From contig NZ_CP139438.1 in the NCBI RefSeq assembly GCF_034258515.1, positions 744,001 to 808,000 of the forward strand: a DNA stretch of 64,000 bases. The letters are read 5' to 3'. Position 1 is the first letter of the stretch. Each line of letters begins with the position of its first letter. Shown in pieces: positions 59,768-64,000 of the stretch. The notes beneath the pieces were generated by a model. The model had not been told where the DNA came from. It searched no databases and worked only from the letters and a program-made list of their open reading frames with translations. The position numbers were made by a program, and so were the translations under genes. This stretch comes from Pseudarthrobacter oxydans. GTDB lineage: Bacteria; Actinomycetota; Actinomycetes; Actinomycetales; Micrococcaceae.

Positions 59768-60757
59768 ATGGCCAACAATGGTCGCCGATCGGTTAAAGCG
59801 AAGAAGGGCCCAACCATCGGGACCGGTGGCCATGGCCGCAAGGCCCTGGAAGGCAAGGGCCCCACGCCCAAGGCGGAGGACCGCCCGTACCACAAGGCGC
59901 ACAAGGCCAAGCAGCTCTCCGAGCGGTCCGCGGCCAAGCGCAATCCGGGTGCCCGCAGCGCCGGAGCGGCCAAATCCGGCCCCAAGGGCCGTGCCACCGA
60001 AGAAGTCGTTACCGGGCGCAACTCGGTGGTCGAGGCGCTCCGCGCCGGCATTCCTGCCAAGGCACTGCATGTGGCCATTCGCATCGAAATGGACGACCGC
60101 GTCAAGGAGTCCCTGAAGCTTGCCGCCGAGCGGGGCATTCCGCTGCTCGAAACCGGAAAGCCTGAACTGGACCGGATGACCGACGACGCCGTCCACCAGG
60201 GGCTGGTGCTGCAGATCCCGCCGTACGACTACCAGGACGCGTACGAACTGGCAGAGGAGACGGTTGGGAAATGGAAGAAGGGCCACGTCCCCAACGCCCC
60301 GCTCTTCGTTGCCTTGGACGGCATTACCGATCCCCGCAACCTTGGCGCCATCATCCGCTCGGTCTCCGCTTTCAGCGGCCACGGCGTCATTGTGCCGGAA
60401 CGCCGCTCGGTAGGCGTTACCGCCTCGGCCTGGAAGACCAGCGCCGGAGCCGCTGTCCGCGTGCCCGTGGCGCGGGCCTCAAACCTCAACAACGCCCTGA
60501 AGCAGTTCAAGTCCATGGGAATCTTCGTCCTGGGCCTGGACGGCGACGGCGACGTCTCCTTGCCGGACCTCACCCTCGCAACCGAACCGGTGTGCATCGT
60601 GGTGGGTTCGGAAGGAAAGGGACTCAGCCGCCTGGTCCGCGAGAACTGCGACCAGATCGTCTCCATCCCCATCGATTCCGCAATGGAGTCACTCAACGCC
60701 TCCATGGCCGTGGGCATCTCCCTGTATGAGGTCTCCCGGCAGCGCGCCGCAAAGTAG
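59768..60757 (+). CDS. rlmB: 23S rRNA 2'-O-ribose methyltransferase RlmB (TrmH family)
   Basis: A 329-residue SPOUT methyltransferase modifying G2251-equivalent in 23S rRNA. The first ~75 residues are a Lys/Arg/Gly-rich tail usual in actinobacterial members. A substrate-binding domain follows (VVTGRNSVVEALRAG to DRMTDDAVHQGLVLQ). The knot contains LGAIIRSVSAFSGHGVIVPE, IVVGSEGKGLSRLVRENC and IPIDSAMESLNASMAVGISL. RBS AAGGGTGG precedes the ATG, with a TAGACT upstream. Confidence 0.94.
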   Translation: MANNGRRSVKAKKGPTIGTGGHGRKALEGKGPTPKAEDRPYHKAHKAKQLSERSAAKRNPGARSAGAAKSGPKGRATEEVVTGRNSVVEALRAGIPAKALHVAIRIEMDDRVKESLKLAAERGIPLLETGKPELDRMTDDAVHQGLVLQIPPYDYQDAYELAEETVGKWKKGHVPNAPLFVALDGITDPRNLGAIIRSVSAFSGHGVIVPERRSVGVTASAWKTSAGAAVRVPVARASNLNNALKQFKSMGIFVLGLDGDGDVSLPDLTLATEPVCIVVGSEGKGLSRLVRENCDQIVSIPIDSAMESLNASMAVGISLYEVSRQRAAK

Positions 60758-60767
60758 GCGCCGGGTC

Positions 60768-62879
60768 ATGGTCATGCCGCTTTTCGACACTGCTTCCACC
60801 ATGGACGCCTCCACGGCGGTTCCGCTCGGTGTCAGTGTTCCGCGCGCCGACGTGGACGGGACAGGCAGCCACCACGCAGGGCGGGCCAACGTGGCGTGCT
60901 ATGCGCCGGGCGTATCCAGCCTGGAGATCGTCTACGCCGCCCCGGGCGGGGAGTGGCGGACCCAGGCACTGCCCAACGTCACCCACGGCGTCCACCACGG
61001 CATCGTCGAGGACCTTCCGTACGGATCCCGCTATGGTTTCCGGCCTGCGTCCGGCGAGCAGTCCCTGCCCTTTGCCGCGCCCACCAGCGAAATTGAGGAC
61101 GACGCCGGCCAGCCGCTGCTGCTCGATCCCTACGGGCGCGCCGTGGACCAGCAGGCCGGCTTCCTGGCCAGCGTGCGGATGGCAGGCGACTACGACTGGG
61201 GAACCGACGAGCGGCTGCGGCTGCCGTGGCGCAACACGATCATCTATGAAGCCCACGTCCGGGGACAAAGCATGCTCCACCCCGACGTCCCCGAAGAACT
61301 CCGCGGAACCTACGCCGGCATGGCCCACCCTGCCATCATCGAGCACCTCACAAGCCTGGGCGTCACCTCGGTGCAGCTGCTGCCCGTGCACTTCCACCTG
61401 GACGAGCCGCACCTGCAGGACCTGGGGATGACTAATTACTGGGGTTACAACACAGCGGCTTTCTTCGCCCTGCACCCCGGCTACGCAACGCGTGCCGCCC
61501 AGAAGGCCGGGCCGCAGGCTGTCCAGGACGAGTTCAAGTCAATGGTTAAACGCTTCCACGCCGCCGGGCTGGAAGTCATTTTGGACGTCGTCTACAACCA
61601 CACGGCCGAGGGCGGCCCCGACGGCCAGACCCTGAGCTTCCGCGGACTGGGCGAGCAGGCGTACTACCGCACTGACGGGCACGGGAGATACGTGGACACC
61701 ACGGGCTGCGGAAACAGCCTGAACTTCGGTGAGTCCCGCGTGGTCCAGATGGTCCTGGACTCCCTCCGGTACTGGGTGGATGAGTTCCACATTGACGGCT
61801 TCCGCTTTGACCTCGCCGTCACCCTCTGCCGGAACGCGGCCAACGAGTTTGACCCGCGGCACCCGTTCCTGGTTGCCGTCGCCGCCGATCCCGTCCTGTC
61901 CGACGTGAAGCTGATTGCCGAACCCTGGGACGTGGGCCACGGCGGCTGGCAGACCGGGCGTTTTCCTGTCGGCTGGGTCGACTGGAACGACCATTTCCGG
62001 GACGCGGTCCGTTCCTTCTGGCTCACTGACCGCGCCGCCCTGGATGCTGGCGGGCACGGCGGGCCCATGGCCAAACTCGCGGACTCGCTGTCCGGTTCCG
62101 CCGCCCTCTTCCAGCCTTCCGGACGTTCCCGCCTGGCGTCAGTCAACTTCATCACCTCCCACGACGGCTTCACCCTCAATGACCTGGTCTCCTTTGACCG
62201 CAAGCACAACGAGGCCAATGGCGAGGAGAACAGGGACGGGCACGGGGATAACCGGAGCTACAACCACGGCGTGGAAGGTCCCACCGAGGACGGCGCGATC
62301 CTCGCCAAGCGTGCCCAGGCCCGCCGCAACTTGATGGCGTCCATGCTGGTTTCCCTGGGCGTTCCCATGATCACCGCCGGCGACGAACTGGCGCGGACCC
62401 AGCAGGGAAACAACAATGCCTACTGCCAGGACAACCCGCTCGCATGGCTGGACTGGACCCTTACTCCCGAGTCCCACGAAATGCTCCGCAGCACCAAGCG
62501 CTTCATCCGCCTGCGCAAGGAGTTCCTCGCGGCCCAGCCCCACGACTTCCCTGTCCGGGACGAGCAGTCCTACCTGTACTGGTTCGACCAGAACGGCCAC
62601 CCGATGTCCATGGAGCGCTGGAACGATCCCCACAACCGCGTCCTGCAACTCCTCCTGGGCTCGGACAACGGCGGCTTTGCGGGGTTGATGGTGGTGAACG
62701 GCAGCGCTTCGGACCTGCAGGTCACGCTGCCGCGCGTTCCGGCCGGGACCACAGCCCCGCGGATGTTCGAGCTCCGGCTGACTACCTCGCCACTGCATGA
62801 GGCACGCCAGGGCGGGCAGGTTGCCTCGGGGGAGAAGGACCTTGTGGAGGCCTATTCCATCAGCATCTACCGCAGCTAG
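60768..62879 (+). CDS. glgX: Glycogen debranching enzyme GlgX
   Basis: A 703-residue GH13 isoamylase-type enzyme. N-terminal CBM48-like domain (~1-120), then the (beta/alpha)8 barrel: VILDVVYNHTAEG, nucleophile Asp in DGFRFDLAVTL, acid Glu in LIAEPWDVG, and transition-state Asp in FITSHDGFTLND. It hydrolyses alpha-1,6 branches of phosphorylase-limit glycogen or similar. ATG at 60768 (with another at 60774); about 10 bp after the rlmB stop. Confidence 0.94.
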   Translation: MVMPLFDTASTMDASTAVPLGVSVPRADVDGTGSHHAGRANVACYAPGVSSLEIVYAAPGGEWRTQALPNVTHGVHHGIVEDLPYGSRYGFRPASGEQSLPFAAPTSEIEDDAGQPLLLDPYGRAVDQQAGFLASVRMAGDYDWGTDERLRLPWRNTIIYEAHVRGQSMLHPDVPEELRGTYAGMAHPAIIEHLTSLGVTSVQLLPVHFHLDEPHLQDLGMTNYWGYNTAAFFALHPGYATRAAQKAGPQAVQDEFKSMVKRFHAAGLEVILDVVYNHTAEGGPDGQTLSFRGLGEQAYYRTDGHGRYVDTTGCGNSLNFGESRVVQMVLDSLRYWVDEFHIDGFRFDLAVTLCRNAANEFDPRHPFLVAVAADPVLSDVKLIAEPWDVGHGGWQTGRFPVGWVDWNDHFRDAVRSFWLTDRAALDAGGHGGPMAKLADSLSGSAALFQPSGRSRLASVNFITSHDGFTLNDLVSFDRKHNEANGEENRDGHGDNRSYNHGVEGPTEDGAILAKRAQARRNLMASMLVSLGVPMITAGDELARTQQGNNNAYCQDNPLAWLDWTLTPESHEMLRSTKRFIRLRKEFLAAQPHDFPVRDEQSYLYWFDQNGHPMSMERWNDPHNRVLQLLLGSDNGGFAGLMVVNGSASDLQVTLPRVPAGTTAPRMFELRLTTSPLHEARQGGQVASGEKDLVEAYSISIYRS

Positions 62880-62897
62880 GCACCCGGGATTTCCAGA

Positions 62898-63368
62898 ATG
62901 CGCAACCGTTCCGTCCTGCCCCTGTTGCTGGCGGGCCTGATGGTGCTTGCTTTCCTGGCCTTCGGCGGCACGGGCTTCCTCGGCCAGCTGACGGAAACTA
63001 CGACGCCGGAGGGCACCTCCAGTGCCATGCCTGCGCCCGGCGCCGGGCCCGGGACCAGCGCCCCTGGACAGGATAACCCTTCGGGGCTGCCGGAGGTTCG
63101 TGAGTCCGCGCTCCCGGTGGAGGGCCGCAGGGTTCTCGAACTCATCCGCGCGGGCGGACCGTACCGCTACAGCCAGGACGGCCAGGCCTTCGGTAACTTC
63201 GAGCGCCTCCTGCCACGGCGGGACAGGGGCTATTACCGCGAGTACACAGTGCCAACGCCCGGGGAATCGGACAGGGGAGCGCGCCGCATCGTGGCCGGCG
63301 CCGACGGCGAGAAGTACTACACGGACGATCACTACGAGTCATTCAGATACATAGCGGAAGGCAGCTGA
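62898..63368 (+). CDS. Secreted guanyl-specific ribonuclease (RNase Sa/N1 family)
   Basis: A 156-residue exported RNase. An N-terminal helix (VLPLLLAGLMVLAFLAFGGT) serves as signal or anchor, then a Thr/Pro/Gly-rich linker, then the catalytic domain (~75-154): ELIRAGGPYRYSQDGQAFGN, FERLLPRRDRGYYREYTVPT, and RGARRIVAGADGEKYYTDDH. By comparison with RNase Sa the catalytic residues are E115, R130 and H145. It is followed 8 bp later by a barstar-type inhibitor gene. Confidence 0.92.
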   Translation: MRNRSVLPLLLAGLMVLAFLAFGGTGFLGQLTETTTPEGTSSAMPAPGAGPGTSAPGQDNPSGLPEVRESALPVEGRRVLELIRAGGPYRYSQDGQAFGNFERLLPRRDRGYYREYTVPTPGESDRGARRIVAGADGEKYYTDDHYESFRYIAEGS

Positions 63369-63376
63369 GCAAAGCC

Positions 63377-63733
63377 ATGAAGATCTACTCCGGCGACACC
63401 TGGACCCTTGAGGAGCTGCAGGAGCAGGTGGCCGACGCCGGACGCCGCAGCCTGGTGGTTCCCGCAGCCGACAGCAAGAAGGCTGTCCTGGAAACCTTCG
63501 GCGAGGTCCTTAACTTTCCCGAGCACTACGGCGTCAACCTCGACGCGCTCAACGATTCACTGCATGACTTCGCGGACAGCATCACGGATAACGGCAACGC
63601 TCCGGTCACGGTCCTGTGGCAGGTGGCTGCCCCCTTCCGCAGTGACAGGGCATTCGGGATCATCTGCGAGATCCTCCAGGACGCCGAGCGCTATGCGGGC
63701 AAGGACCTGGCGGTCACCGCCGTCCTGCTTTAG
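63377..63733 (+). CDS. Barstar-family ribonuclease inhibitor
   Basis: A 118-residue cytoplasmic protein. The barstar fold is visible: PAADSKKAVLETFGEVLNFP then EHYGVNLDALNDSLHDFADS, the helix-turn region that plugs the RNase active site, with conserved Tyr-Gly-x-Asn and Asp-x-Leu-x-Asp-x-Leu. Coded immediately after the RNase gene, it should protect the cell from its own RNase. The stop overlaps that of the convergent TPP-enzyme gene by 4 bp. Confidence 0.93.
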   Translation: MKIYSGDTWTLEELQEQVADAGRRSLVVPAADSKKAVLETFGEVLNFPEHYGVNLDALNDSLHDFADSITDNGNAPVTVLWQVAAPFRSDRAFGIICEILQDAERYAGKDLAVTAVLL

Positions 63734-64000
63734 GTGCGTTCTTCGTGGCCCGTGTAGGTCGCAAGGAGATCCAGGGCCCTGCCGCCGTCGTCCTCTGCAG
63801 CCAGTCCCTTGCGCATGCTGTCCGCCTTCTCCCTGCCGGCCGGGAACGGCGGCAGGAGGGGGATTTCAGGATCTGTCAGTACCTCGATCACCACTGGCCG
63901 GTCTGCCGCGAACGCCTGCTCCCAGGCATCGCCAAGAAGCCCAGGATCCTCCACCCGGATGCCTTTCAAACCCAATAGGTCCGCGTAGCCCGCGAACGGA
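63730..64000 (-). CDS. Thiamine pyrophosphate-dependent enzyme, C-terminal end (partial)
   Basis: The last 90 residues of a protein that runs off the right edge. FAGYADLLGLKGIRVEDPGL, followed by DRPVVIEVLTDPEIPLLPPF, is the typical C-terminal TPP-binding half of pyruvate oxidase or acetolactate-synthase-like enzymes. The active-site domains are outside the window, so the exact enzyme (PoxB type is my first guess) cannot be fixed. Confidence 0.82.
   Translation of the reverse strand, partial: PFAGYADLLGLKGIRVEDPGLLGDAWEQAFAADRPVVIEVLTDPEIPLLPPFPAGREKADSMRKGLAAEDDGGRALDLLATYTGHEERT

Noticed and set aside
62139..63332. 397-codon frame antisense to glgX and the RNase gene
   Set aside because: Spans two well-supported genes on the other strand with no domain of its own.

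Overview
The window reads as chromosomal DNA of a high-GC Gram-positive actinobacterium, most likely Arthrobacter or Pseudarthrobacter (Micrococcaceae). This assignment is inferred from gene content, not from a database search. The supporting genes are CarD, a Bpa/PafE proteasome activator ending in Gln-Tyr-Leu, the phoU/senX3-regX3 set, an NsrR-flavohaemoglobin pair, GTP-type PEP carboxykinase, a DUF2516 protein and the carD-ispD-ispF-cysS-rlmB order. Four tRNA genes are present: Arg-ACG, Ser-GCT, Ser-TGA and Thr-CGT. No rRNA gene, CRISPR array, prophage or intact insertion sequence was seen.

Layout. 0-9 kb: a two-component system (kinase cut by the left edge), an orphan winged-helix regulator, a SixA-like phosphatase, a four-gene overlapping operon (degenerate ABC ATPase, YhgE/Pip exporter-like protein, TetR, basic-tailed membrane protein) and a flavin disulfide reductase. 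9-19 kb: tRNA-Arg, pckG, hmp-nsrR, manB, a RecQ-type helicase with a C-terminal phosphoribosyltransferase-like end, and an MFS exporter. 19-31 kb: tRNA-Ser, acetyltransferase, prolyl oligopeptidase, an FAD/NAD(P)-binding protein, tRNA-Ser, quinone oxidoreductase, PadR, DUF1540, cstA-ybdD, bpa and an aldo/keto reductase. 31-45 kb is the accessory part: a decayed polymorphic-toxin tip followed by ComJ-like and DUF416-like genes, two divergent phosphodiester glycosidase/PhoD modules (one glycosidase is a pseudogene), a NUC1-type nuclease, a transposase scar and csbD. 45-64 kb is mostly housekeeping: tRNA-Thr, tripeptidyl aminopeptidase, tmk-holB, a trans-sulfuration enzyme, gpmA, phoU, senX3-regX3, carD, ispD-ispF-cysS-rlmB, glgX, then a secreted RNase with a barstar-type inhibitor, and the end of a TPP enzyme.

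How the genes fit together. The SenX3-RegX3-PhoU phosphate regulators lie about 10 kb from two PhoD phosphatases and a phosphodiester glycosidase. The intact glycosidase/phoD divergent promoter region has two blocks of three consecutive 11-nt units that resemble PHO boxes, one facing each gene. NsrR probably controls hmp through a palindrome lying exactly between the -35 and -10 hexamers. The YhgE operon has a perfect 16-bp palindrome in the same position. Thirteen genes have a TAnnnT-like -10 hexamer 6-7 nt before the start codon, which suggests leaderless transcripts; I used this to choose several starts. Start positions were chosen from ribosome binding sites, leaderless spacing or family length, and remain less certain than stops.
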